From: Psychroserpens sp041224425
GTDB taxonomy: Bacteria > Bacteroidota > Bacteroidia > Flavobacteriales > Flavobacteriaceae
DNA: 64,000 nt
Assembly (NCBI RefSeq): GCF_041224425.1
Contig: NZ_JBGFGL010000068.1
Span: forward strand, 124,001 to 188,000
Direction of reading: 5' to 3'
The notes under the pieces were generated by a model. That model did not search any database. It was not told the origin of the DNA and worked only from the letters and a program-made list of their open reading frames with translations. Below are positions 54,821-62,845 of the stretch, piece after piece. Numbering within the stretch: the first letter of the stretch is position 1; every line of letters starts with the position of its first letter. The position numbers and the translations under genes were made by a program.

Positions 54821-55888
54821 ATGTTTATAGACCTCTAGGTATTTCAAAGCAGTTTGGTTCCAATCGTATGAATTGGCGTGGTCAATTAAATTTTGTTTAA
54901 ACATAGCTTCATCAGATTGGTATTTGTTTAAGCCTTCGGTCACGATGTTAGCCATGTATTCTGGATCAAAGTGTTCCCAATAAAAAGCATGTTGTCCACC
55001 AACTTCAGGTAGCGAACTTTTGTTGGAAAGGAAAATAGGTTTGCCAAAGGTCATGGCCTCAATTGGAGGAATTCCGAAGCCTTCCCGCAATGACGGAAAA
55101 GTAAATGCCAGACAATGTTGATAATAATAATTTTTGTCGAGTTCACTTATTTTACCAGTAACAAAAACCCTCGAATTTAAATTGAGTTCTTCAATTAATT
55201 TTTCAATGCGTTTTCCATATTCGGTTTTAGACTTTCCAGACAACACCAAACTGACTTCAGGTAAAAACTGTAGCATTTCAATCAAGGTATGGAAGTTCTT
55301 TTTTTCAAGAAATTCTCCAACAGAAAACAAAAAGGGCTGTTTTGGTAATACTTGAGGCGTATAACCTTCCGGAATGGGTTCGGGTTTTGACGGACTTCCA
55401 TTATAAATTATAAATTCCTCCACATTGGGAACCTCAAAATAGTTATGTGTCATTTCCTTGGCATAGTTGGAAATATAGGTAATGGCATTAGAACGATTGA
55501 GTTTCCCCTTAAACAAGCGAATGTGTCTTTCTAAATCCTTTCCATGAGCTTCTTCCATGAAGTTCACATCATGAATTGTCAGTAAATAAGGAATGTTGTA
55601 ATAAGGTTCTATTTTAGTATTCTGATTTAAGGAATGCCATAAATCATACTTTTTTTTAATTCGGAAGAGAGGCTTTCTTTGAAAGGAACGGTATTTTTTA
55701 TACTTGAAATCTTTTGAAAAGGTATTAGCAAGTTCTGAAGGATCTTTACTCAGTAAGGTCAATGATATGTTTTCCTGCTTGAGGTGTTTGGCTTGATGGC
55801 TAAAAGCTTCAATGAGATGATAATTGAATTGTCCAAAACCAAAAAAGCGATTGCTAATATTGTGGGATTCCAGTAGGATTTCCTTCAT
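54809..55888 (-). CDS. Family 4 glycosyltransferase
   Basis: About 359 residues from the ATG at 55886-55888 (MKEILLESHNISNRFFGFG). The GT-B C-terminal domain has LFSVGEFLEKKNFHTL, LSGKSKTEYG and the E-x7-E motif PSLREGFGIPPIEAMTFGKPI. It transfers a sugar retaining its configuration; the donor is unknown. Confidence 0.92.
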   Translation of the reverse strand: MKEILLESHNISNRFFGFGQFNYHLIEAFSHQAKHLKQENISLTLLSKDPSELANTFSKDFKYKKYRSFQRKPLFRIKKKYDLWHSLNQNTKIEPYYNIPYLLTIHDVNFMEEAHGKDLERHIRLFKGKLNRSNAITYISNYAKEMTHNYFEVPNVEEFIIYNGSPSKPEPIPEGYTPQVLPKQPFLFSVGEFLEKKNFHTLIEMLQFLPEVSLVLSGKSKTEYGKRIEKLIEELNLNSRVFVTGKISELDKNYYYQHCLAFTFPSLREGFGIPPIEAMTFGKPIFLSNKSSLPEVGGQHAFYWEHFDPEYMANIVTEGLNKYQSDEAMFKQNLIDHANSYDWNQTALKYLEVYKHLLK

Positions 55889-55979
55889 TAAAAATGGATT
55901 TACCACAAAATAATTAAAAAACCATTTCAATTGCTAATAAGTCATACAATTAAACAAAATTAAATCGTAATATTGTAGT

Positions 55980-56744
55980 ATGAATTATGTGGTCAACCCT
56001 TTATTTACGAAGGATTCTAAAACTTTAACTAATTTTATAACGCATTTTGATACCATGGGAAAACCCTTTGGTAATCAAGATCGAAATGCACTTAAGTTAT
56101 TCGAGATACATGACAAGACCATAAATATAAAGTCATTTCGCATACCTAATTTGACCAATCAAATTGCTTATCGGTTTTTTAGGAAAAGTAAAGCCCAACG
56201 ATCTTACGAGTATGCTAATTCTTTATTGAATTTAAATATTGGCACTCCACAACCCATAGCATATTATGAATTTAAAACGCCATTTTTATTTAAAAAAAGC
56301 TATTACATTAGTGAGCAATTAGATTGTGATTTGACCTATCGTGAATTGACTACAGATCTCAATTATCCTGATCACGAAAACATTTTAAGAGCATTCACAC
56401 GTTTTACTTATGAGCTTCATGAAAAGAAGGTTCATTTTTTAGATCATTCACCAGGAAATACGTTGATAAAAAAAGTAGGAGAGGACTACCGTTTCTTTCT
56501 CGTGGATTTGAATCGAATGGAATTCAAGCCCTTGGATTTTAAGACTCGAATCAAGAACTTTTCAAGATTGACTACCCATAAATCCATGGTTGAAATCATG
56601 AGTGATGAATATGCTAAATGTTCAGGAGAATCTTATGAAAAAATAGTTGATATGATGTGGTCTGAAACTCAAGCTTTCCAAAATCGATACCACAGAAAGC
56701 GCAAGCTTAAGAACCAACTCTTATTTTGGCGTCGACGCCAATAA
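55980..56744 (+). CDS. Kdo kinase/WaaP-like lipopolysaccharide kinase
   Basis: A 254-residue protein-kinase-like fold enzyme. Lys51 in INIKSFRIP is the ATP lysine, VHFLDHSPGNTLI has the catalytic loop (Asp155, Asn160), and LVDLNRM has the Mg site (Asp176). Family members phosphorylate Kdo or heptose of the LPS core. The 3' end overlaps the convergent GT2 gene by 24 bp. The acceptor here is probably Kdo, by context. Confidence 0.86.
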   Translation: MNYVVNPLFTKDSKTLTNFITHFDTMGKPFGNQDRNALKLFEIHDKTINIKSFRIPNLTNQIAYRFFRKSKAQRSYEYANSLLNLNIGTPQPIAYYEFKTPFLFKKSYYISEQLDCDLTYRELTTDLNYPDHENILRAFTRFTYELHEKKVHFLDHSPGNTLIKKVGEDYRFFLVDLNRMEFKPLDFKTRIKNFSRLTTHKSMVEIMSDEYAKCSGESYEKIVDMMWSETQAFQNRYHRKRKLKNQLLFWRRRQ

Positions 56745-57494
56745 TTTTTGAAGTGCTTTGTATCTATAAAACACACCATAAGCGTTAAGGGAACAAATGG
56801 TATAACCTTCCTTACCATCTAAAAAACCCAATCGAAACACATAGTTTGTGATAAATTTGTAAGCTGGTTTAATAACAAAATGGAACCAGTTAGGACGTTT
56901 GCCCTTTAGTAATAATTCATGGGCCTTTAAATAACCATAATGTTCAGTTTTCTTTTTATAGCTTTCATAATCGCTAAAGGAATAATGCATCATTGGATGT
57001 TTTAACAGCTTATATTCTCCTTTATAATCCAATAACTCATGAACCAATCGATCTTTATCATATTGAGCGACACCATTCCTAAATAATCTTAAAACTTTGT
57101 CGGTTTGTAAGCCGCTAAAGCGCATTATTTTATCATTGAACACAAATTGTCTGCGAATTTTAAATGCATCGGCAGTTGGTTTTGATTTAAGCGTATCTAG
57201 AATTTCTTTCTGTAAGTTTGGTGTTAAACGTTCGTCAGCATCTACAAATAAAATCCAATCACAGGTAGCTTGGGAAATGGCAAAATTACGTTGTTCTGGA
57301 AAGTTTTTGAATTTTCTTAGAAAGACCTTTACCTGAGGTATTTCAGATAATTTTTCAAAGGTGCCATCAGTACTATGGGAATCGACAACAATAATCTCAT
57401 CTGCAAATGAAATAGTTTCAATAACAGCTTCTATATGGTCAATCTCATTGTAGGTAATCAGTAATGCTGATATGGTAGGTGCTGTTTCTTTCAA
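56721..57494 (-). CDS. WaaE/KdtX-like family 2 glycosyltransferase
   Basis: A 257-residue enzyme. SALLITYNEIDHIEAVIETI, IVVDSHSTDGTFE, FPEQRNFAI and WILFVDADERL are typical of KdtX/WaaE LPS core transferases. The start appears to be TTG at 57492-57494; no ATG occurs upstream in frame before the next stop in the region read. A TAATTTTG sequence overlaps that TTG. Confidence 0.88.
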   Translation of the reverse strand: MKETAPTISALLITYNEIDHIEAVIETISFADEIIVVDSHSTDGTFEKLSEIPQVKVFLRKFKNFPEQRNFAISQATCDWILFVDADERLTPNLQKEILDTLKSKPTADAFKIRRQFVFNDKIMRFSGLQTDKVLRLFRNGVAQYDKDRLVHELLDYKGEYKLLKHPMMHYSFSDYESYKKKTEHYGYLKAHELLLKGKRPNWFHFVIKPAYKFITNYVFRLGFLDGKEGYTICSLNAYGVFYRYKALQKLLASTPK

Positions 57495-57526
57495 AATTAG
57501 AGTTGTGTTAGCGTTGTAAAAATAAC

Positions 57527-57534
57527 TATTTTTG
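57527..57534 (+). promoter_or_regulatory. Putative -7 box of the gene at 57540 (TATTTTTG)
   Basis: Exact TAnnTTTG, 5 bp before the ATG, again near-leaderless. Confidence 0.45.
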
Positions 57535-57539
57535 GTGCA

Positions 57540-58382
57540 ATGAAAGCAATTGATATTTCAGTGTTAATAAGTACTTATAACAATCCTAAGTGGTTGCAAA
57601 AGGTATTGTGGAGTTTTGATGTACAAACTTTTACAAACTTTGAGATAATTATTGCCGATGATGGCTCAGATCACCATACAAAGGATTTAATAGAAGCCAT
57701 GAAAACTGAAGTGTTTTATCCTATTCAACATGTGTGGCATGAGGATAACGGATTTCAAAAAACAATCATTCTCAATAAAGCAGTTCAGGCGAGCAAAGGC
57801 GATTATTTGGTATTTACAGATGGTGATTGTATTGTTCGACGAGATTTTCTGGAAGTCCATGCCAATAGAAGAGAACCTGGACATTTCCTGTCTGGAGGCT
57901 ATTTTAAATTGCCCATGGATATAAGTGAACGTATTTCTGAAGAGGATATCAAATCGCAACGTTGTTTTGATATCCAATGGTTGAAATCGCATGGATTGAA
58001 ATCGTCTTTCAAAAATAATAAGATCACTGCTCGTGGACTTAAAGAGCGATTGTTGAATGCCTTGACGCCAACGACAGCAACATGGAATGGCCATAATGCT
58101 TCCGGTTTTAAATCAGATATTTTAGCTGCCAACGGATTTGATGAGCGAATGCAATATGGAGGTGAAGATCGTGAATTGGGTGAGCGTTTATTTAATGCAG
58201 GACTAAAGGCTAAACAAATAAGATATAGTGCTATATGTTTGCACCTTGATCATGCCAGAGGCTACGTGAAACCTGAAATGATAGAAAAAAACAAAGCCAT
58301 TAGAGCAGAGACAAAATCTAAGAAACGAATCAAAACACCTTTCGGAATAGATAAAACGGATTTGAATGATACAGCTGAGTAA
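57540..58382 (+). CDS. Family 2 glycosyltransferase with galactosyltransferase-like C-terminal part
   Basis: A 280-residue protein: ISVLISTYNNPKWLQKVLWSF, IIADDGSDHHTKDL and YLVFTDGDCIVRRDF (DxD equivalent). NGFDERMQYGGEDRELGERL is the C-terminal galactosyltransferase-type acceptor motif. Its last 17 bases overlap the next gene. Confidence 0.9.
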   Translation: MKAIDISVLISTYNNPKWLQKVLWSFDVQTFTNFEIIIADDGSDHHTKDLIEAMKTEVFYPIQHVWHEDNGFQKTIILNKAVQASKGDYLVFTDGDCIVRRDFLEVHANRREPGHFLSGGYFKLPMDISERISEEDIKSQRCFDIQWLKSHGLKSSFKNNKITARGLKERLLNALTPTTATWNGHNASGFKSDILAANGFDERMQYGGEDRELGERLFNAGLKAKQIRYSAICLHLDHARGYVKPEMIEKNKAIRAETKSKKRIKTPFGIDKTDLNDTAE

Positions 58383-58980
58383 AAATGACTATATGGCTGA
58401 AGGCTTGGCTCGAATCTGCTATTATCATCCGGAGCATAAAGGGTTGTGTATAAAAATCGGAAAGCCAGATATTGAAGAGGAGCACCTCTATAAAGAGATT
58501 AATTATTACAAAAAGATTAGTAAAAAAGACCCTTTAAAATTTGATTATCCATTCTACGCCTTCTATCATGGTACCAAAGCTACGAGTCTTGGTGAAGGCT
58601 TTATTTATGATTTGGTTAGGGATGAAACAACACAAGAGGTTTCAAAAACATTGCTCCACTATATTAGGATGAAGGATTGCCCTTTTGATGACGCTATTTT
58701 AAACTTTGGATTAGATCGCCTAAAATCGCAAATGATCAAACATAAGGTGTTTGCAAGCGACTTAAGACCACGGAATATATGTGTAAAAATATTAAGCAAT
58801 AATACTATAGAGCTGGTTATTGTTGACGGAATAGGCCATCGGGATTTTTTTCCTTTTGCAGATTGGTTTGGATACTTTGCTAAAAAGAAAGTTGAGCGAC
58901 GCTTCAATAAAATTCACTTGCAAACTGTCGACCAACACCGAAAATTACTCAAGCGTTTATATCCAAAATGGGTTAATTGA
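58366..58980 (+). CDS. YrbL-like kinase-fold protein
   Basis: A 204-residue protein matching enterobacterial YrbL (PhoP-regulated, no known function). It keeps kinase-like residues: Lys30 (LCIKIG), catalytic loop FASDLRPRNICV (Asp132, Asn137) and a DFG-like VDGIG (Asp154). It overlaps the GT2 gene by 17 bp and its stop overlaps the GT9 gene by 8 bp. An acceptor in LPS core sugar phosphorylation is plausible but unproven. Confidence 0.84.
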   Translation: MIQLSKNDYMAEGLARICYYHPEHKGLCIKIGKPDIEEEHLYKEINYYKKISKKDPLKFDYPFYAFYHGTKATSLGEGFIYDLVRDETTQEVSKTLLHYIRMKDCPFDDAILNFGLDRLKSQMIKHKVFASDLRPRNICVKILSNNTIELVIVDGIGHRDFFPFADWFGYFAKKKVERRFNKIHLQTVDQHRKLLKRLYPKWVN

Positions 58981-60031
58981 TCTCTAGGAATCTCTTCAAT
59001 GGTTTAAAGAAAAGAGTTGGCTCTATCATTTCATATAGCGTCTTGTAATTGTCCTTAAGCTCTTTTTTAGAAGATTTGTCAATTATTTCAGGATTGTAAT
59101 CTTTTAAATGCACCGAAATATTCTGTTTACCATCCTCGAACATGCTCCAAGCCTCCTTGATAATCCAAGGAGAAAAAATTGTAAACGTTGGAACATTCAG
59201 AGCTTTGGCCATATTTACAGCGCCTCCTTCGTTTCCAATCAAGGCATTACAATGATAGGTTAAGGCTAAAAATTCACGAAGATTTTTTCCGAAAACATCA
59301 AAAAAGATATGAGGTCTCGTTTCAGGACTACAGAAATTATAAACGGTTTTGGCTTCATGGATTTGATTTGGAATATAGTTGAAAAGAATCTGTCCCGATG
59401 TTTGCTCAACAATAAAATCAATAACCTTCGCCATATGAGGCAGAGGGTAGGTTTTATTGTCACCACTTCCCAAGACACTAATCATGTAAAGTGGTCTTGA
59501 AATATCAATATTGTTGGTTATTAATAATTGTTTGGAAAGTTCTATTTCCTCCTCTGTTAAATAGATTTTTGGTCGTATAGGTTCTGGAACTTTTGGAACC
59601 AAAGGCGCTAACATCTGCAAGCGATTCTCAATTGCCAATCCAGCATTGGTATGTGGTTTGGAGGCTTCCTTAAAGGTATGCGTATAGTAATATTTAGTAT
59701 ACCATTTGTATTTTGAAATCTTGATAGCAGCTTTGGAAAACTTTGTCATTAAATTACTTGAAAACTTCGAATAGACATCAATTACGGCATCGTAATGTTC
59801 TTTTCTTATGGATTTCAAAAACGTTAAGAATTTCGCTCTATTATTTTCAATTTCAGGTGTGACAAAGATAAACTTATCAATAAACGGATTGTTCTCAACA
59901 ACAGCATATGTATGAGAATTGATTACATAATGCAATTCCGATTTAGGATGTTCTCGTTTAAGCGCTTCAAATATGATGCTACTTGTAAGCACATCGCCAA
60001 TCATTTTTTGTTGAATGATCAATACCTTCAA
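58973..60031 (-). CDS. Family 9 glycosyltransferase (heptosyltransferase-like)
   Basis: A 352-residue GT-B enzyme with VLIIQQKMIGDVLTSSIIFEAL at the N-terminus and GNEGGAVNMAKALNVPTFTIFSP near the C-terminus. It is related to ADP-heptose:LPS heptosyltransferases. Start is TTG at 60029-60031, 11 bp after dapD's stop, giving MKVLIIQQKM. It may be co-transcribed with dapD. Confidence 0.87.
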   Translation of the reverse strand: MKVLIIQQKMIGDVLTSSIIFEALKREHPKSELHYVINSHTYAVVENNPFIDKFIFVTPEIENNRAKFLTFLKSIRKEHYDAVIDVYSKFSSNLMTKFSKAAIKISKYKWYTKYYYTHTFKEASKPHTNAGLAIENRLQMLAPLVPKVPEPIRPKIYLTEEEIELSKQLLITNNIDISRPLYMISVLGSGDNKTYPLPHMAKVIDFIVEQTSGQILFNYIPNQIHEAKTVYNFCSPETRPHIFFDVFGKNLREFLALTYHCNALIGNEGGAVNMAKALNVPTFTIFSPWIIKEAWSMFEDGKQNISVHLKDYNPEIIDKSSKKELKDNYKTLYEMIEPTLFFKPLKRFLEIN

Positions 60032-60042
60032 ATCCTACAAAT

Positions 60043-60858
60043 TTAAACTGCTACGTTATATTCACGTAAAGCATCGTTAAGGGAGGTCTTTTTATTGGTG
60101 CTTTCCTTACGTTTACCAATAATCAGTGCACAGGCAACATTGTAGTCACCAGACGGAAATTTTTTTGTGTAACTACCAGGTATAACTACCGATCGCTCAG
60201 GAACAACACCTGTCATCTCAACGGGCTCGTCACCTGTCACATCAATAATTTTTGTACTCATTGTCAATACCACATTAGCACCAAGAACAGCTTCCCTTTC
60301 AACCCGAACACCTTCAACTACGATAGAACGAGATCCAATAAACGCACCATCTTCAATAATGACTGGAGCCGCTTGTAAAGGTTCTAAAACACCACCAATT
60401 CCAACACCACCAGACAAATGCACATTTTTTCCAATCTGTGCACAGCTACCAACCGTTGCCCATGTATCAACCATAGTTCCTTCATCAACATAGGCTCCAA
60501 TATTGACATAACTTGGCATTAATATAGTTCCAGAAGAAATGTAAGCTCCATGTCGAGCTACAGCGTTTGGTACCACGCGAATACCTTTGTCTGCATAGTC
60601 ACGCTTTAAAGGGATTTTATCATGATATTCAAAGATTCCAGCTTCCAAGGTTTCCATCTTTTGAATCGGAAAATAGAGAACTACAGCTTTTTTGACCCAT
60701 TCATTAACTTTCCATCCATCATTGGTAGGTTCTGCTACTCTTAATGTACCTTCATCTAAAAGATCAATAACACTTCTAATACTTTCAATAGTTACTTCGT
60801 TTTGTAAAAGGGAGCGATCGTTCCACGCATTCTCGATATTTTGCTGTAATTGTTTCAT
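60043..60858 (-). CDS. dapD: Tetrahydrodipicolinate N-succinyltransferase
   Basis: A 271-residue left-handed beta-helix acyltransferase in lysine/meso-DAP synthesis. Hexapeptide repeats (GVGIGGVLEPLQAAPVIIED, IGSRSIVVEGVRVE), the region VDTWATVGSCAQIG and the C-terminal RREYNVAV-like end fit the family. Promoter-like TATCTTTG lies 18 bp upstream. Confidence 0.95.
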   Translation of the reverse strand: MKQLQQNIENAWNDRSLLQNEVTIESIRSVIDLLDEGTLRVAEPTNDGWKVNEWVKKAVVLYFPIQKMETLEAGIFEYHDKIPLKRDYADKGIRVVPNAVARHGAYISSGTILMPSYVNIGAYVDEGTMVDTWATVGSCAQIGKNVHLSGGVGIGGVLEPLQAAPVIIEDGAFIGSRSIVVEGVRVEREAVLGANVVLTMSTKIIDVTGDEPVEMTGVVPERSVVIPGSYTKKFPSGDYNVACALIIGKRKESTNKKTSLNDALREYNVAV

Positions 60859-60875
60859 TTTATGGTAAGTTTCTA

Positions 60876-60883
60876 CAAAGATA
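60876..60883 (-). promoter_or_regulatory. dapD: Putative -7 box of dapD (TATCTTTG)
   Basis: Exact TAnnTTTG on the minus strand. Confidence 0.5.
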
Positions 60884-60938
60884 AACCTATAAAATTCTCC
60901 TCATAATATCTACATCATAAAATAATTTTAAAAAAGTT

Positions 60939-61079
60939 GTGACCAATATAAATATGCTGTGTCAAATAAATACGATTATTATGTTTCTAATGTTATCCCT
61001 AAACACGCATTAGAAAATTTTAGTAGTTAATAGCTAATTTTTAAACACCTTTCTTACTCACAGAAAGGTGTTTTTTTTT
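60939..61079 (+). ncRNA. Candidate small RNA A
   Basis: Gene-free and on the plus strand between divergent dapD and ruvX. It starts with GTGACCAAT, has a perfect 9-bp hairpin (TTTCTAATG 60984-60992 with CATTAGAAA 61008-61016, 15-nt loop) and ends in a strong terminator. Any RNA that reaches this terminator must start inside the 180-bp region. I see no matching TAnnTTTG box, so the start is unknown. Confidence 0.45.
61043..61079 (+). terminator. Strong terminator of candidate RNA A
   Basis: Perfect 12-bp stem AAACACCTTTCT/AGAAAGGTGTTT with 7-nt loop and nine T. No protein gene precedes it on this strand for more than 4 kb in this window apart from genes on the other strand. Confidence 0.85.
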
Positions 61080-61209
61080 GTGACCAATTCAAAATAGTGG
61101 TGTCTAATATATAACTCATGAGCAGTTTAAATAGAGGGTAAACTAGTTTATGGATTATTAATGGTTTTTATTTTGAACTCTTCTTTAGGCAACTAAAGAA
61201 GAGTTTTTT
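61080..61209 (+). ncRNA. Candidate small RNA B
   Basis: Starts with the same GTGACCAAT and, 11 bases later, the same GTGTC as unit A; next bases (AATA, ATA) also match. It contains AGTTTA/TAAACT (61124-61129 and 61139-61144) and ends in a strong terminator. It could be a duplicate of A. Confidence 0.4.
61176..61209 (+). terminator. Strong terminator of candidate RNA B
   Basis: Perfect 13-bp stem AACTCTTCTTTAG/CTAAAGAAGAGTT with GCAA loop and T-run, 25 bp before ruvX. Confidence 0.85.
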
Positions 61210-61221
61210 ACTTAATAGTCT

Positions 61222-61229
61222 TAACTTTG
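61222..61229 (+). promoter_or_regulatory. ruvX: Putative -7 box of ruvX (TAACTTTG)
   Basis: Exact TAnnTTTG, 4 bp before the ATG and after terminator B, so ruvX must use its own near-leaderless start if terminator B is efficient. Confidence 0.55.
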
Positions 61230-61233
61230 CATC

Positions 61234-61647
61234 ATGGCGAGATTATTAGCTATAGATTACGGAACAAAACGAACTGGCATAGCTGTAACAGATGAGTTGC
61301 AGATTATTGCTTCTGGACTTACGACGGTTGATACAAAGGAAGTTTTTGATTTCCTTAAGGATTATACGTCAAAAGAAGATGTGGAATTGTTTATTGTCGG
61401 TGAACCTAAGCAAATGAACAATGAGGTTTCTGGAAGCGAAACGTCAATCTTAAAGTTTTTAAAAAAATTAGAGGCCATTTTTCCTGAAATTCCTATTAAA
61501 CGAGTTGATGAGCGCTTTACGTCTAAAATGGCATTTCAAACCATGATAGATAGTGGACTTAAAAAGAAGCAACGGCGAAATAAAGCTTTAATTGACGAAA
61601 TTAGCGCTACAATTATCTTGCAAAGTTATCTTTACAACACACCTTAA
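61234..61647 (+). CDS. ruvX: RuvX/YqgF-family RNase H-fold nuclease
   Basis: A 137-residue protein with LAIDYGTKRTGIAVTD at the N-terminus (catalytic Asp), FIVGEPKQMNNE and DERFTSKMA. The family is linked to pre-16S rRNA processing and described as a Holliday junction resolvase. It begins a plus-strand run with def, the DUF5606 gene and mazG. Confidence 0.93.
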   Translation: MARLLAIDYGTKRTGIAVTDELQIIASGLTTVDTKEVFDFLKDYTSKEDVELFIVGEPKQMNNEVSGSETSILKFLKKLEAIFPEIPIKRVDERFTSKMAFQTMIDSGLKKKQRRNKALIDEISATIILQSYLYNTP

Positions 61648-61712
61648 TAAATGCTAAAAACTTCATTTATCGTAAAAATGATTGTATTTTTGCATCCGAA
61701 AAAATTAACAAT

Positions 61713-62303
61713 ATGATTCTACCAATTGTAGCTTATGGTGACCCTGTTTTAAGAAAGGAAGCTGAGCCTATTACTAAGGATTATCCGAATCTTGAAGCGC
61801 TTATTGAGAACATGAAGGAGACCATGTATGGTGCTTTTGGTGTGGGTTTGGCAGCGCCACAGATTGGTTTACCTATACGTTTATTTTTGGTGGATACCTC
61901 ACCTTTTGCTGAGGATGATAGTTTTACTGCTGAAGAACAAAAGGAATTAGAGAATTTTAAGCGTGTATTTATCAACGCTCAAATTATTGAGGAAGAAGGT
62001 GATGAATGGGCTTTTAATGAAGGATGTTTGAGTATTCCAGATGTTAGGGAAGATGTGTTCAGGCAACCAAAAATTAAAATAGAATATCTCGATGAAAATT
62101 TTAAGTCTCATACTGAAACTTTCGATGGACTTATAGCTAGAGTGATTCAACACGAGTATGATCATATTGAGGGCATTTTATTTACTGATAAACTGTCAAC
62201 TTTCAAAAAACGTTTGATCAAAGGAAAACTTTCCAATATTTCAAAAGGAAAAATAAAAGTGGATTATCGCATGCGATTTCCAGCTCAAAAAAGAAAACGA
62301 TAA
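61713..62303 (+). CDS. def: Peptide deformylase
   Basis: A 196-residue metal hydrolase removing N-formyl groups from new proteins. Motifs GVGLAAPQIG, EGCLSIPDV and QHEYDHIEG (HExxH) are intact. It lies 66 bp behind ruvX and 15 bp ahead of the DUF5606 gene. Confidence 0.97.
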   Translation: MILPIVAYGDPVLRKEAEPITKDYPNLEALIENMKETMYGAFGVGLAAPQIGLPIRLFLVDTSPFAEDDSFTAEEQKELENFKRVFINAQIIEEEGDEWAFNEGCLSIPDVREDVFRQPKIKIEYLDENFKSHTETFDGLIARVIQHEYDHIEGILFTDKLSTFKKRLIKGKLSNISKGKIKVDYRMRFPAQKRKR

Positions 62304-62318
62304 TATATAGATTTACAT

Positions 62319-62759
62319 ATGGCTAATACAACAATAGGTTTAGACAAAATTCTTTCCATTTCAGGAAAACCTGGTTTATATAAAGTGATTACCCAAACCA
62401 GAACTGGTTTTATTGCAGAGTCATTAATTGACAAAAGAAAAGCTAATGTTAACATCCATAGTAATGTTAGTATTTTAAGTGAAATAGCAGTATATACCTT
62501 AACGGAAGAATTGCCATTGAGAGATGTGCTAAATAAGATTAAAGAGAAAGAAAACAGTCAGCCAACATCTATAAGCCATAAAGATTCCAAAGATACCTTA
62601 GAAGAATATTTCTTTGAGGTCTTACCAGATTATGATGAAGATCGTGTATATGCCAGTGATATCAAGAAAATCGTTCAGTGGTATAACTTACTTCAAAAAC
62701 ACGATTTACTTGGTGCTCTTCAAGAAGATGAAAGTGCGTCTTCTGAGGAAGAGGAATAA
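62319..62759 (+). CDS. DUF5606 protein
   Basis: A 146-residue cytosolic protein seen almost only in Bacteroidetes. KILSISGKPGLYKVI at the N-terminus and YASDIKKIVQWYNLLQKHDLL later identify it. The C-terminal tail is very acidic (DESASSEEEE). It probably follows def in one transcript. Function unknown. Confidence 0.85.
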   Translation: MANTTIGLDKILSISGKPGLYKVITQTRTGFIAESLIDKRKANVNIHSNVSILSEIAVYTLTEELPLRDVLNKIKEKENSQPTSISHKDSKDTLEEYFFEVLPDYDEDRVYASDIKKIVQWYNLLQKHDLLGALQEDESASSEEEE

Positions 62760-62845
62760 ACCGTTGAAACATTGTTCATATAAAGTCTATTTTAAAACAG
62801 ATTAAATTTTTTAATCGTTGTACTTTTAGACTTTAAAATTTGAAC

